Position numbers and translations under genes: made by a program. The notes beneath the pieces are model-generated. The model saw nothing but the letters and a program-made list of their open reading frames with translations, did not search any database and was not told where the DNA came from. Shown here one piece after another: positions 51,306 through 60,529 of a stretch of DNA of 64,000 bases; positions within the stretch are counted from its first letter, which is position 1, and each line of letters starts with the position of its first letter. Source of the stretch: JAGPCK01 sp964535575 (GTDB taxonomy: Bacteria > Bacteroidota > Bacteroidia > UKL13-3); contig CAZHTC010000009.1 of NCBI GenBank assembly GCA_964535575.1, forward strand, positions 40,674-104,673, read 5' to 3'.

Positions 51306-52070
51306 ATGAAAATTACGTTTTTAGGAACCGGAACTTCACAGGGTGTGCCCTTAATTGCATGTCCATGCATGGTGTGCCGGTCAAACGACCCAAGGGATAA
51401 ACGCCTGCGCAGTGCCGTGATGATAACCGAAAATGGAAAAAACTTTGTGATTGATACCGGACCCGATTTCAGGCAGCAAATGTTGCGCGAACAGGTTTCG
51501 GGTATTGAAGCGGTTTTATTTACCCACGCACATAAAGACCATATCGCAGGTTTTGATGATATCAGAGCGTTCAATTTTATTCAGCGAAAAAAAATAGATG
51601 TGTATGCCGATGAGTGGGTGCAAAAACAAATGAAGCGGGAGTTCTATTACATTTTTGAAGAAACCAAATACCCCGGAATTCCTGAAATTGATTTACACAC
51701 CATTCACCACCAGGCCAATTTTGAAGTGAGCGGAGTGAAATTTATTCCTATTCAGGTGTACCATTATAAGTTGCCGGTACTTGGCTTCAGAGTGGGCGAT
51801 TTTACCTATATCACCGATGCCAATTTTATTGCTGAGGAAGAGAAGGAAAAAATTAAGGGTTCAAAAGTATTAGTGCTCAATGCGCTCAGGCGGGAGCATC
51901 ATATTTCTCATTTTACCTTAGACGAAGCTGTTAAATTGGCCGAAGAACTTGGATGTGAACAGACGTATTTCACGCATATCAGTCACCAGCTTGGTTTACA
52001 CAGCGAGGTTGAAAAAGAACTGAAGCAGGGCATTCATTTAGCCTACGATGGTCTTCAGTTGGATATTTAA
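51306..52070 (+). CDS. MBL-fold phosphodiesterase, PhnP-like
   Basis: A 254-residue metallo-beta-lactamase-fold hydrolase. FLGTGTSQGVPLIACPCMVCRS with two Cys-rich ligands, THAHKDHIAGFDDIRAFN and ITDANFI are typical of PhnP phosphoribosyl cyclic-phosphate diesterases. C-P lyase genes are absent nearby, so a role outside phosphonate use (cyclic phosphate repair or RNA processing) is possible. The NFACT gene starts 2 bases after its stop. Confidence 0.88.
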   Translation: MKITFLGTGTSQGVPLIACPCMVCRSNDPRDKRLRSAVMITENGKNFVIDTGPDFRQQMLREQVSGIEAVLFTHAHKDHIAGFDDIRAFNFIQRKKIDVYADEWVQKQMKREFYYIFEETKYPGIPEIDLHTIHHQANFEVSGVKFIPIQVYHYKLPVLGFRVGDFTYITDANFIAEEEKEKIKGSKVLVLNALRREHHISHFTLDEAVKLAEELGCEQTYFTHISHQLGLHSEVEKELKQGIHLAYDGLQLDI

Positions 52071-52072
52071 GT

Positions 52073-53416
52073 ATGAAATTTACGGCAGGTTTAGTTACCC
52101 GATTAACAGGTGCGCTTAAAGAAAAGCTGCACCATCATCGTTTTTACGAGGCCTACAGTACCGGAAATGATGAATTGTTTCTGGTGTTTTGTTCCACTGC
52201 CGCAGAAACTTTTTTTTCAATACGAATATTATGGGAAGCCCGCTTATGTTTTCTGTTTTTCAACGATGAGCCGGTTTCAAAACCAACTCCCCATTATTAT
52301 TTCTTTAATGAACTGAAAGGGTTGGAAGTGCTTCGTGTTTTTCAGCATCCCGGTAATCGGTCGTTTCAAATTGATTTCGAAAATGATTTTCAACTGGTAT
52401 GCAAACTATATGACGGATTAAGCAACGTGCTGCTTTTACAAAGCAGTAAATTATTGTACCATTTCCGAAAAAATATCTCAACTGATTATTCATTTTCTCT
52501 CACCCAATTAGTTAATGAAGTTCAACCCGTAGCCACAGAAGAATCATCTGTTGACAGCAGCTCATTTTTCGGACAGTTGAATGAGAGCAACCGTACTTTT
52601 CTCAGCCATTTTGCATTTGAGGAGGAAAAACGAAAACTGCTTTCGTATTATACTGCTGAAATAAAAAAAACAACCGCTTATCTGGTAAAAACCGAACAGG
52701 CTTTAGTACAGTTTAACCATGCTGTTCCGTTGGAAGAAATAGGTCATATACTGATGGCTAATCTGCATGTGATTCCTCAGGGAGTTTCGGAATATGAATT
52801 GGTTGATTTTTATCGCAACCGACCGATTACCATAAAGCTCAAGAAAGATTTAAGTGCCCAGCAAAATGCCGAAGTCTATTACCGGAAAGCAAAGAATAAG
52901 AAAAACGAAGAACAACAGTTGCACAATCAACTGACAAGGGCCAAGAGTAAACTGGAATTACTTACGCAAAACCTCACGTTTACCGATCAGGCCCAAACGC
53001 TGAAGCAATTAAAACCACTCCGCCCAGGAAGTACTACTGACACCGGTCATAAAACCGAACGGTTTAAACAATTTCAATATGAAGGGTTCTCCATTTTAGT
53101 AGGAAAAAATGCGGCTAATAACGATGAACTTACTTTTAAGTACAGCCATAAAAATGATTTGTGGTTGCATGCACGGGATGTGAGCGGCTCGCATGTAATT
53201 ATTCGTTGCAGGCAGGGTATTATTTTTCCGAAACAAGTAATTGAGTATGCCGCATCGCTGGCAGCGTATTACTCCAAAGCCAAAGGAAACAGTTTGGTTC
53301 CTGTGGTATATTGCGAACGTAAATTTGTACGCAAGCCTAAGGGAGCTGCCCCGGGTGAGGTGTTGCATCAAAAATCGGAGATGATAATGGCCGAACCTGT
53401 AAAACCGAAAGGTTAA
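52073..53416 (+). CDS. NFACT-family protein (RqcH-like)
   Basis: A 447-residue protein with an NFACT-N-like domain (about residues 1-170), a coiled-coil middle (about 270-330) and an NFACT-R (DUF814) domain (about 335-440) with ILVGKNAANNDELTFKYS, DLWLHARDVSGSHVIIR and VVYCERKFVRKPKGAAPGEV. RqcH binds stalled 50S subunits and recruits tRNA-Ala for alanine tailing. At the position of the essential Asp-Arg of B. subtilis RqcH (97-98), this protein has PGNRSF (Asn95, Arg96), so the Asp seems replaced. Follows the PhnP-like gene by 2 bases. The C-terminus overlaps the convergent gene by 80 nt. Confidence 0.82.
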   Translation: MKFTAGLVTRLTGALKEKLHHHRFYEAYSTGNDELFLVFCSTAAETFFSIRILWEARLCFLFFNDEPVSKPTPHYYFFNELKGLEVLRVFQHPGNRSFQIDFENDFQLVCKLYDGLSNVLLLQSSKLLYHFRKNISTDYSFSLTQLVNEVQPVATEESSVDSSSFFGQLNESNRTFLSHFAFEEEKRKLLSYYTAEIKKTTAYLVKTEQALVQFNHAVPLEEIGHILMANLHVIPQGVSEYELVDFYRNRPITIKLKKDLSAQQNAEVYYRKAKNKKNEEQQLHNQLTRAKSKLELLTQNLTFTDQAQTLKQLKPLRPGSTTDTGHKTERFKQFQYEGFSILVGKNAANNDELTFKYSHKNDLWLHARDVSGSHVIIRCRQGIIFPKQVIEYAASLAAYYSKAKGNSLVPVVYCERKFVRKPKGAAPGEVLHQKSEMIMAEPVKPKG

Positions 53417-53840
53417 TTCTGATGTACGTAGAACAGTGGGGAGCGTTTGATGAATAACTAAGAGCGGTTGTTCGCAGCACAAGTCGTTCTGGTTCCAGAT
53501 ACACATAGGTTACGGTTTTATCATGCACATTCAGGTAAATTCCATCGGTTATTTTTTGATGATGCATCAGTAATAAACTGCATAACTCAAAATAATCAAT
53601 GGGGTCAAGCATCAGGAGGTATTCAATGCAGGTATTGGTGCTATCGAATTTCCAAATGGCGGTATCGGTTGGTTCATCGGCTACTATCATTATTCCTTCC
53701 TCCGAGATATTGATATGATAAGCCACCTCTTCCGATTTAAGCTCTTGCTCTACCAATGCCATTGATTTGCCAATGAAGCTTTGAACCGATGCGAATGGTA
53801 CAATTCTAAGCTGAAAAATTAAGCTTATTAAATTCTTCAT
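53337..53840 (-). CDS. Secreted protein, diverged tandem paralogue of the gene at 53955
   Basis: About 167 residues with a short hydrophobic N-terminus (MKNLISLIFQLRIVPFASV). Residues about 18-135 are alignable by eye to the neighbour: ALVEQELKSEE, DTAIWKFDSTNTCIEYLLML and VHDKTVTYV. The C-terminal 30 residues run antisense to the NFACT gene and show no counterpart. I know no family. The start at 53840 is one of three nearby ATGs; no terminator lies between the two convergent genes. Confidence 0.6.
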   Translation of the reverse strand: MKNLISLIFQLRIVPFASVQSFIGKSMALVEQELKSEEVAYHINISEEGIMIVADEPTDTAIWKFDSTNTCIEYLLMLDPIDYFELCSLLLMHHQKITDGIYLNVHDKTVTYVYLEPERLVLRTTALSYSSNAPHCSTYIRINLSVLQVRPLSSPIFDATPHPGQLP

Positions 53841-53903
53841 CTCCATACCACCGCACTTTGTTACTTTCAAAGTGCTTTTTGGGCTTCAATGGTTGTATGG
53901 AAA

Positions 53904-53932
53904 ACAAAAAAAGGGGCACAAGGCCCCAATTT
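53904..53932 (-). terminator. Terminator between the two paralogous genes
   Basis: GGGGC (53913-53917) pairs with GCCCC (53923-53927); the minus strand continues with a run of T. It ends the upstream gene at 53955 and so implies separate or attenuated transcription of the downstream paralogue. Confidence 0.7.
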
Positions 53933-53954
53933 TTATTGTAACGCAAACCCAAAA

Positions 53955-54398
53955 CTATTCTGCTGAAGTCATCAGCACCGGTGGTGTTGATGAGGAGGCA
54001 TCAAAAGGTTTGGTATTTACAACAAGCGCATTGTCCTGAAAGGTGAGGTAAGTAATGGTATTGTCGCGTCTGTTTACATACGCATTTTTCATTACCATCT
54101 GGCCCACCGACTCCAGGTGTTTCTTTAATTGAAAGTAGGACGCTTTGTCAATGGTAAGTGAGTACTCATAACAAATGTTGTTCGCGTCAAATTTCCATAC
54201 CGAAGTATCCGTTCCTTCAATAAGAACAATGTTACTTCCTTCGGTAAGTGCAATTAAATTGTACTTGGCCTTTTCCGATTTTAATTCCTGTTCAACCGTG
54301 GCCAACGATTGTCTAAGGAAATCCTGTGCTTTGGCTTTTTCAAGAAAGCCGGTTACCCACATTAATATAAGGCAGGTAACATGTTTTAATTTTATCAT
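53955..54398 (-). CDS. Secreted protein of unknown family, paralogue pair member
   Basis: A 147-residue protein with signal peptide ending KAQ. The mature region has SLATVEQELKSEKAKYNLIALTEG, DTSVWKFDANNICYEYSLTI and NTITYLTFQDNALVV. The pattern is a small alpha/beta domain; no catalytic motif is seen. It and the downstream gene are homologous, arising by duplication. Family and function unrecognised. It is divergent from the SRPBCC-GyrI gene. Confidence 0.68.
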   Translation of the reverse strand: MIKLKHVTCLILMWVTGFLEKAKAQDFLRQSLATVEQELKSEKAKYNLIALTEGSNIVLIEGTDTSVWKFDANNICYEYSLTIDKASYFQLKKHLESVGQMVMKNAYVNRRDNTITYLTFQDNALVVNTKPFDASSSTPPVLMTSAE

Positions 54399-54613
54399 AT
54401 GTTTTTGGGTTGATGTTTCATACTGCTAAATAACCGTAGCGCGCAAGGGTAAAAACTGCGGCATTAAACATTCGCATTGTGAATAGTCCGATTTTTTGGA
54501 CTCGGTTATCATACAAATCAAATTTCAGTTAATCAGGTACTTGCGAATTATTTGTCATCGCATGTTTTTGAAATCTGATCATAATTGTTAGTTTTACCCT
54601 TAAAAGTAATCTT

Positions 54614-55639
54614 ATGAAAATTTTAAAGTACCTCGGGATAGGCCTATTGGTCATCCTGGTGATCGTTTTAATTCTTGGTTTAATAGCCCCTAACGATATT
54701 CGTTTTGAGCGCTCCATTTCTATCAAAGCACCGGCACCGGTTATTCTTGGTCAGATAAAGAGTTTAAAAAATATGCAAAAGTGGAGCCCGTGGGTGGAAC
54801 TGGATCCAAACATGAAAAACATATTTGAAGGAACCGATGGCGAAGTAGGTTCAAAAAACTCCTGGTCGGGGAATGATGATGTGGGCGAAGGTTCGCAAAC
54901 GATAACCTCGATTAGCGACACAAAGGTGGAAGCGGATTTACATTTTATACGGCCATTTGAGTCAAAGTCCAAAGTGGATTATACGTTGACAGCTGATGGA
55001 GAGCAAACAAAAGTTACCTGGGGTTTTTCTACTACCAAATCTTTTCCGATGAACGGGCTTTTGATGGTGATGATAAAAATGGGTGGCATGAACAAAGATT
55101 TTGATAAAGGCCTCGGTAAACTGAAGGCGTTGTGCGAAGCAATGCCACCTCAAACTGAAGTTCCTGCTGCAGCTACCTATAAAATTGAGGAAACAGAAAG
55201 ACCGGAAAAATATTATGCCGGAATAAGAAAGGTAGTTGGATGGGCAGAAATGGATCAGTTTTTTGCCACTACTTACGGTCAGATTGGTATGGCATTAGGC
55301 ATGGCCAATATTAAACCCGTGGGATATGCATCGGCATTGTATTATAAATGGGATGAACCAAACAAACAGGCTGATGTGGCGCCTGTGATGGAACTTGATA
55401 ATAACAAAACCAAGTTAAAGGGGTTGAACAGTTTTACGGTGCCTGCTGGTAAAGCAGTGGAGGTTACATTTACCGGAAGTTATGACCAAATGAAGGCGGT
55501 ACACGAAGCTATAGATAAATACATACAGGAGAAAAATATGCAAATGACAGGCAACGTAATTGAAGAGTATGTAACCGATCCAATGACTGAGAAAGATACC
55601 ACCAAGTGGCAAACCAACGTGATTTACATGGTGAAATAA
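54614..55639 (+). CDS. SRPBCC plus GyrI-like two-domain protein
   Basis: A 341-residue protein. A single transmembrane helix (residues 5-25) precedes an SRPBCC domain (about 30-180; RFERSISIKAPAPVILGQIKS, WSPWVELDP, GSKNSWSGND), and a C-terminal GyrI-like (effector-binding, AraC/GyrI) domain (about 190-340; YYAGIRKVVGWAEMDQFFATTYGQI, VPAGKAVEVTFTGSYDQMKAVHEAI). Both domains are small-molecule binders. The combination occurs in Bacteroidota. It is likely membrane-anchored in the periplasm or cytoplasm. A terminator follows. Confidence 0.85.
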   Translation: MKILKYLGIGLLVILVIVLILGLIAPNDIRFERSISIKAPAPVILGQIKSLKNMQKWSPWVELDPNMKNIFEGTDGEVGSKNSWSGNDDVGEGSQTITSISDTKVEADLHFIRPFESKSKVDYTLTADGEQTKVTWGFSTTKSFPMNGLLMVMIKMGGMNKDFDKGLGKLKALCEAMPPQTEVPAAATYKIEETERPEKYYAGIRKVVGWAEMDQFFATTYGQIGMALGMANIKPVGYASALYYKWDEPNKQADVAPVMELDNNKTKLKGLNSFTVPAGKAVEVTFTGSYDQMKAVHEAIDKYIQEKNMQMTGNVIEEYVTDPMTEKDTTKWQTNVIYMVK

Positions 55640-55661
55640 CAAATACAACAACCTTACTTGC

Positions 55662-55690
55662 AAAAGGCCGGATTTCCGGCCTTTTCTTTT
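55662..55690 (+). terminator. Terminator after the SRPBCC-GyrI gene
   Basis: AAAAGGCCGG pairs with CCGGCCTTTT over ATTT; T-rich sequence (CTTTTT) follows. Confidence 0.85.
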
Positions 55691-55723
55691 TATTAATCTT
55701 ACCTTCGCATAAAAATACTTCAG

Positions 55724-56923
55724 ATGATTTCTACCTCAGAAGCCAGACAAATAATCTTGGACAAGTGCAAGCCGCTATCGGTTACAGAACTTTTTTTGTC
55801 TGAACTTAGCAATGAGGTATTGGCAGCAGGCGTAAAAACTAAAATCCATTCACCACCGTTTCATCAATCGGCTATGGACGGATATGCCATCCGGTTTGAT
55901 GATGCGAAAAGTTTTACTCATTTAAAACCTGAAGGAAAGGTAATGGCCGGAGAATTCAATACTCAAAAACTGAGGAAGGGAACTGCCATGCGCATTTTTA
56001 CAGGGGCAGGGGTTCCGGCAGGAGCCGACACAGTGGTGATGCAGGAACATACCCGCATGGATAAAACAGGATTGGTTCTTACTCAATTACCCTTGCTTCA
56101 AAAAGGAGCTAATATCAGACTGCAGGGTTCGCAAATTAAACGGGGGCAAACAGCTTTACCCAAAGGACATATATTAAATGCGGCAAGTATAGGGTATTTA
56201 GCTATGCTGGGCATTGATAAGGTAAAGGTTTACAAACGTCCTTCGGTAGGCATTATTGCCACCGGAAACGAATTGCAATTACCCGGTAAAGCATTAGTCG
56301 GTTCACAAATTTATGAATCCAATACATTTACACTTCAGGCATTACTTTCCGAAATGCATTTTAGCAAAGTTACGGGCAAAAGAGTACGGGATAAGGAATC
56401 CTTAATTTTAGCAGGTTTTAAAAAGGCTCTTACGGCTCACGATGTATTATTGATTACCGGTGGTATTTCGGTGGGCGATTACGATTTGGTGGCTCCTGCA
56501 TTAACGAAACTTGGAGTGAAAACCATTTTTCATAAAGTGGCTCAAAAGCCGGGCAAACCGTTTTTCTTTGGTACAAAAGGCAAAAAACTCGTTTTCGCAC
56601 TGCCCGGAAATCCTGCTGCCGTAATCACCTGTTTTTTGCAATATGTAAAACCCGCACTGCAAAACATGATGGGTTATCCTTCGGTTACTCATTCTCCAAT
56701 TATGGCAGTGAGTAAAAATGATTTCAGTAAAAAAACAGGGCTTACTCATTTTTTGAAAGCACGGATTGATGTGAATGGTGAGGTGGAAGTGCTAACAGGT
56801 CAGGAATCGTATTTGCTAAATACCTACGCCCTGGCCAATTGCTTAATTGAAGTTCCGGCAGCTTCCACAGGATTTTTAAAGGGAGAAACGGTTATGGTGC
56901 ACCGCTTTAATTTGTCTTTTTAA
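55724..56923 (+). CDS. moeA: Molybdopterin molybdenumtransferase MoeA
   Basis: A 399-residue protein catalysing insertion of molybdate into adenylylated molybdopterin. Four-domain MoeA architecture: PPFHQSAMDGYAI near residue 45, FTGAGVPAGADTVVMQE near residue 90, TGNELQLPGK and VLLITGGISVGDYDL near residue 245, and HKVAQKPGKPFFFG plus LPGNPAAVITCFLQYV. Supports activity of the formate-dehydrogenase-like molybdoenzyme at the right edge. ATG 55724. Its end overlaps a small convergent membrane-protein gene by 17 nt. Confidence 0.94.
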   Translation: MISTSEARQIILDKCKPLSVTELFLSELSNEVLAAGVKTKIHSPPFHQSAMDGYAIRFDDAKSFTHLKPEGKVMAGEFNTQKLRKGTAMRIFTGAGVPAGADTVVMQEHTRMDKTGLVLTQLPLLQKGANIRLQGSQIKRGQTALPKGHILNAASIGYLAMLGIDKVKVYKRPSVGIIATGNELQLPGKALVGSQIYESNTFTLQALLSEMHFSKVTGKRVRDKESLILAGFKKALTAHDVLLITGGISVGDYDLVAPALTKLGVKTIFHKVAQKPGKPFFFGTKGKKLVFALPGNPAAVITCFLQYVKPALQNMMGYPSVTHSPIMAVSKNDFSKKTGLTHFLKARIDVNGEVEVLTGQESYLLNTYALANCLIEVPAASTGFLKGETVMVHRFNLSF

Positions 56924-57155
56924 CAGAAGAAAATACTTTTGAAAATATTCTAAGGACAAACCAAACAAACAACTGAATGCATGTTAGTATTAACACATAA
57001 ATAACAAACAATACCCAGTTCCCGAAATTCAGCATCCATTCAAAATTAAAGGCTCTTTCATCAATAAAAAATAAAAATCCGGTAATCACCGATGATACAA
57101 TCAGCATATTGATTACGGCTTTATCGCTCAGGTAAAAATGATGTGTCGGGTTCAT
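56907..57155 (-). CDS. Small two-TM membrane protein, unknown
   Basis: An 82-residue protein with two hydrophobic helices (about residues 12-30 and 44-70) and a Lys-rich C-terminus. No motif or family recognised. It overlaps moeA by 17 nt at its 3' end and lies 48 bases from the next minus-strand gene. Size and hydrophobic pattern argue for coding, but it could be spurious. Confidence 0.5.
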   Translation of the reverse strand: MNPTHHFYLSDKAVINMLIVSSVITGFLFFIDERAFNFEWMLNFGNWVLFVIYVLILTCIQLFVWFVLRIFSKVFSSVKKTN

Positions 57156-57202
57156 ATTATTTGAATTTTATATCAAACGAAAAGAAAACGCCTATAGTAT
57201 TA

Positions 57203-57613
57203 TTACTCGTCTTCTTGTTCACTGTGATATTTTTTAACATCTATCAGAACTAAAGTGAGAAAAGAAATGCACAGGAACAAAATCTGTATAATTCCGTTAA
57301 TGGCAAGTGATACAGGAAGCTCGGAGTAAAAAGTCCGGAGAAATTGCACCGATGAAAATGCGGCAACCAAAAATGCAGCTCCTGTTTCGTACAACAAATA
57401 CTTATTGGGATTATTTAAATCATAGTATTTAATTTCCTGACCAATGTAAAAACACACGATTAAGATGGGAAGGGTGAACAAGATTGAATAAAAAAATACA
57501 ATTTCGTGTTTAGTGTAATGAATCAGTTTGGATTGGGTTAAAAGCAACTCAACCAAAAAACTCAAAAAAAGAATAAGCACAAATCTTCTCTGAAACGAAA
57601 TCAATAATTTCAC
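57203..57613 (-). CDS. Four-TM membrane protein, unknown
   Basis: A 136-residue protein with four hydrophobic segments (about 10-25, 38-58, 73-90, 101-123) and a charged C-terminus (KKYHSEQEDE). No recognised motif. It is cotranscribable with the small membrane-protein gene and the helicase gene, separated from them by 48 and 26 bases. Function unknown. Confidence 0.55.
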   Translation of the reverse strand: MKLLISFQRRFVLILFLSFLVELLLTQSKLIHYTKHEIVFFYSILFTLPILIVCFYIGQEIKYYDLNNPNKYLLYETGAAFLVAAFSSVQFLRTFYSELPVSLAINGIIQILFLCISFLTLVLIDVKKYHSEQEDE

Positions 57614-57638
57614 CTCACGAAATTATTAAAATTCCTGA

Positions 57639-60125
57639 CTATTTTTTGGTACTTTTTCCCTTGGCTACAGCAGGGGCCGTCCACGGGTCATCAGGCCATG
57701 CATGTTTCGGGTATCTGCGTTTTAATTCCTTTTTTACTTCAAAATAGGTATTGTTCCAAAAACTACGCAAATCAGAAGTTACCTGTACAGGTTTATATCC
57801 GGGTGAAAGCAAATGCATCACAACGCTGTTTCTCCCGTTATTAATGGAAGGGGTATCACTTAATCCGAATACTTCCTGCAGGCGAACGGATAATACCGGG
57901 GTACCTCCATTTGGCTGATAAATGACAGGAATAGCCGAACCGCTGGGAACTTCTATTTTTTGCGGGGCCAGTTTGTTTAATTCCTGTTGTTTTTCCCATT
58001 CAAGTGATTGAAGAAGTGTGTTGGCCAGATTGATTTTTTTGAGGTCTTCCGGCTTCTTTACATGCGTTAAGCTGGTAGCAAGCCATTCGCTGTTGGTGAG
58101 CAAAAGGGTGGTGGTGCTCACATCGGGCCATCCGTCCTGGGGGGTCCATTTTCTAAGAGACGAAATTCTGTTTTGCAACTGAATCATTGGTTCGTCAAAA
58201 TTAAGCAACGTTTCGCCCTCTGTCTTGATAGCATTTGAAATAGCTTGCTGCAAATGGGTCTCATCGGGGTCGGGGAGTGGTTTTGATTGCAACACAATAC
58301 TTCCTATTCGTAAATCTTTGGTTGCAATTAATCCTCCCTTGCGCGTGTCCCAGGTAATTACTTCCTGTTCTTTCACCATTTGGCGAAGGTCTTTCGGATT
58401 AAGCGGAGCAGCCATAAATATTTTTCCCAGTCCATCCCGGGTATCCATATGTGCCACGGCCAGCCAGGGCTCGTGTGCCAAATCATCTTTATGTCCGGCA
58501 GCAGCATATTTGCCATTTGCCAGCTGAAACTGCGCATTATTTCCGGGTCTTGCAAAGGCTATGCGCTCGGGGTAGGCATACGCCAGCAGCAATCCGGTTT
58601 CAAAAGGGTCGAAAGGTTCGTTTGAGACATCTGCATTTAGCATTCTCCGGTACGTTTCGGCAACTTTTTCAATTCGGCCAAGGCGTCCGCCCGTGTTTCC
58701 GTTTTTACGTGACCTGCGCAATGCTTCTACGCGTAAATTAATATCTATGCCTGCCTCTTTTGGTAACGGGTCTCGTTCTTCTAAAATAGCAGCTATATCG
58801 GCACCCAATGCCACGGCATCATCTTCCTGCGCTTTAATAAGCATATGTGCTAAACGGGGATGGCAGGCCAACTGATGAATTTGTTTTCCGTGTTCGGTAA
58901 TCCGTCCGTTTTCCAATGCATTTAACTGATGCAACAGCTCGGTGGCTTGTGCTACTGATGCTTTGGGCGGAGGTGTGAGCCAGGTAAGTGATTGCACATC
59001 GGTTACTCCCCATTGTGCCATATCCAAAACTAAATTGGCCAGGTCGGCTTCCATTATTTCCGGAATACGGTGTTCGGCCATTCGCTCGTGCGTGGCTTTG
59101 GTCCACATACGGTAGCACACGCCTGCACTCAAACGTCCGGCACGCCCTGCCCGCTGGTCGGCCGAGTCTTTCGAAATTTGTACCGTTTCTAATTTTGAAA
59201 GACCTGACTTGGGGTCGAAACGTGATATTCTTCCAAGGCCGGTATCCACCACTATTTTTACTCCCTCAATAGTTAAACTGGTTTCGGCAATGGAGGTAGC
59301 CAGTACAATTTTTCGTTTACCGTATTTATTCGGAACAATTGCTAGAAATTGTTCCTGCGGTGGTAGCTGTCCGTATAGCGGATGAATGGCAAAATCGGAA
59401 AGTTCTTTTTTGAGCAGGTCAGCACATTTTTTTATTTCGCCTTCACCGGGCAAAAACACCAGTGCATCCCCTTCGTTTTCTCTCACAGCCGTAAGTACCG
59501 TGCGGGCGGTGAGTTCAGGCAACATCAGTTGATCTTGCCCGCCATTGTATTTTATTTCTACCGGATATTGTTTGCCCTCGCTTTGTGCCACAGGAGCCTT
59601 TAGCAGCGTAGTGAGTTGAGGCATATTCAATGTAGCCGACATGACCATGATACGCAAATCGGGCCGCAATATTTGCTGGGCTTCGCGACACAGGGCCATG
59701 GCTACATCGGCAAATAAACTACGCTCATGAAATTCATCAAAAATTACAAGGCCCACACTTTCCAGCGAATTATCCTGCTGCAACATCCGGGTGAGAATTC
59801 CTTCGGTCACTACTTCAATGCGGGTGTGTGTACTAATTCTGTTTTCAAACCGTATCCGGTAACCAATGGTTTTTCCTACTTCATCACCCCATAAATCACT
59901 CATGCGGGCGGCAATGGTTTTAGCTGCCAGCCTGCGCGGTTCCAGCATCAGTATTTTTTTACCCTGCAACCAATCTTCGTCAATTAACGTTAAAGGAAGC
60001 AGGGTGCTTTTCCCGGCTCCCGGTGGTGCATGAACAATAAGAGTGTTTTGTGTACTCAGGTATTTTTTTACCTGAGGAATAATGTCGGTAACGGGTAAAC
60101 CGGTTTTATAAGGATCGAATAACAA
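57639..60125 (-). CDS. hrpB: ATP-dependent RNA helicase HrpB
   Basis: An 828-residue DEAH/RHA-family helicase. Walker A is APPGAGKST (residues 34-42), motif II is DEFHER in place of DEAH, and the later motif is QRAGRAGRLSAGVCYRMW. The HA2 region and the HrpB C-terminal domain (GYKPVQVTSDL, FWNNTYFEVKKELKRRYPKHAWPDDP, a typical HrpB end) follow. It remodels RNA, exact targets unknown. It is the largest complete gene of the right arm. Confidence 0.93.
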   Translation of the reverse strand: MLFDPYKTGLPVTDIIPQVKKYLSTQNTLIVHAPPGAGKSTLLPLTLIDEDWLQGKKILMLEPRRLAAKTIAARMSDLWGDEVGKTIGYRIRFENRISTHTRIEVVTEGILTRMLQQDNSLESVGLVIFDEFHERSLFADVAMALCREAQQILRPDLRIMVMSATLNMPQLTTLLKAPVAQSEGKQYPVEIKYNGGQDQLMLPELTARTVLTAVRENEGDALVFLPGEGEIKKCADLLKKELSDFAIHPLYGQLPPQEQFLAIVPNKYGKRKIVLATSIAETSLTIEGVKIVVDTGLGRISRFDPKSGLSKLETVQISKDSADQRAGRAGRLSAGVCYRMWTKATHERMAEHRIPEIMEADLANLVLDMAQWGVTDVQSLTWLTPPPKASVAQATELLHQLNALENGRITEHGKQIHQLACHPRLAHMLIKAQEDDAVALGADIAAILEERDPLPKEAGIDINLRVEALRRSRKNGNTGGRLGRIEKVAETYRRMLNADVSNEPFDPFETGLLLAYAYPERIAFARPGNNAQFQLANGKYAAAGHKDDLAHEPWLAVAHMDTRDGLGKIFMAAPLNPKDLRQMVKEQEVITWDTRKGGLIATKDLRIGSIVLQSKPLPDPDETHLQQAISNAIKTEGETLLNFDEPMIQLQNRISSLRKWTPQDGWPDVSTTTLLLTNSEWLATSLTHVKKPEDLKKINLANTLLQSLEWEKQQELNKLAPQKIEVPSGSAIPVIYQPNGGTPVLSVRLQEVFGLSDTPSINNGRNSVVMHLLSPGYKPVQVTSDLRSFWNNTYFEVKKELKRRYPKHAWPDDPWTAPAVAKGKSTKK

Positions 60126-60200
60126 AATACAGAATGAAAAATGAACGGCAAAAGTAGTGAATAGCTTACAGTAGGGAAAAGGAAAAGTTACACTATCTTT

Positions 60201-60281
60201 TTACTACATAGATTACATAGAAAATCGAGCCTGCAAATAAGGCTATTTACCTATGTGAAGCCTGTGTGTGCTATGTGGTAA
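60201..60281. repeat. Long imperfect inverted repeat
   Basis: TTACTACATAG (60201-60211) is complementary with one mismatch to CTATGTGGTAA (60271-60281). GATTACATAG and CTATGTGAAG provide a nested second arm, and GCC...GGC closes the middle. Non-coding spacer downstream of the lipase gene and upstream of hrpB. Confidence 0.65.
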
Positions 60282-60289
60282 AGTGATTC

Positions 60290-60308
60290 ATGTAGCTATA
60301 AGCTACAT
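60290..60308. repeat. Perfect short palindrome
   Basis: ATGTAGCT-ATA-AGCTACAT, followed by A-rich sequence. Could be a terminator or binding site. Confidence 0.6.
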
Positions 60309-60370
60309 AAAAAATAAAGCTCAGACACAGCCTGCGCTTAGTACAGGGGTTCATGGAAATAATTAGAATT

Positions 60371-60465
60371 CGTTCATTGCGAACCCGGTACTCCGGGTGT
60401 GGCAATCTCCCTGTGATTGGCACTGTGTTTCCGATTGGGGGACTGCTTCGATCCTCGCAGTGACG
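60371..60465. repeat. Dispersed imperfect palindrome, copy C
   Basis: Left arm CGTTCATTGCGAACCCGG, GTGGCAATCTCCC; right arm GACTGCTTCG, CCTCGCAGTGACG. It is a member of the family at 3767 and 3878, carrying an extra internal CCCGGTACTCCGGG hairpin after the left arm. Confidence 0.8.
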
Positions 60466-60529
60466 TTAGTTGTTGAATTTGATTCTGTCACGCGCAATAT
60501 GCCCGCGCCAGCTATATATCACATTTCAC

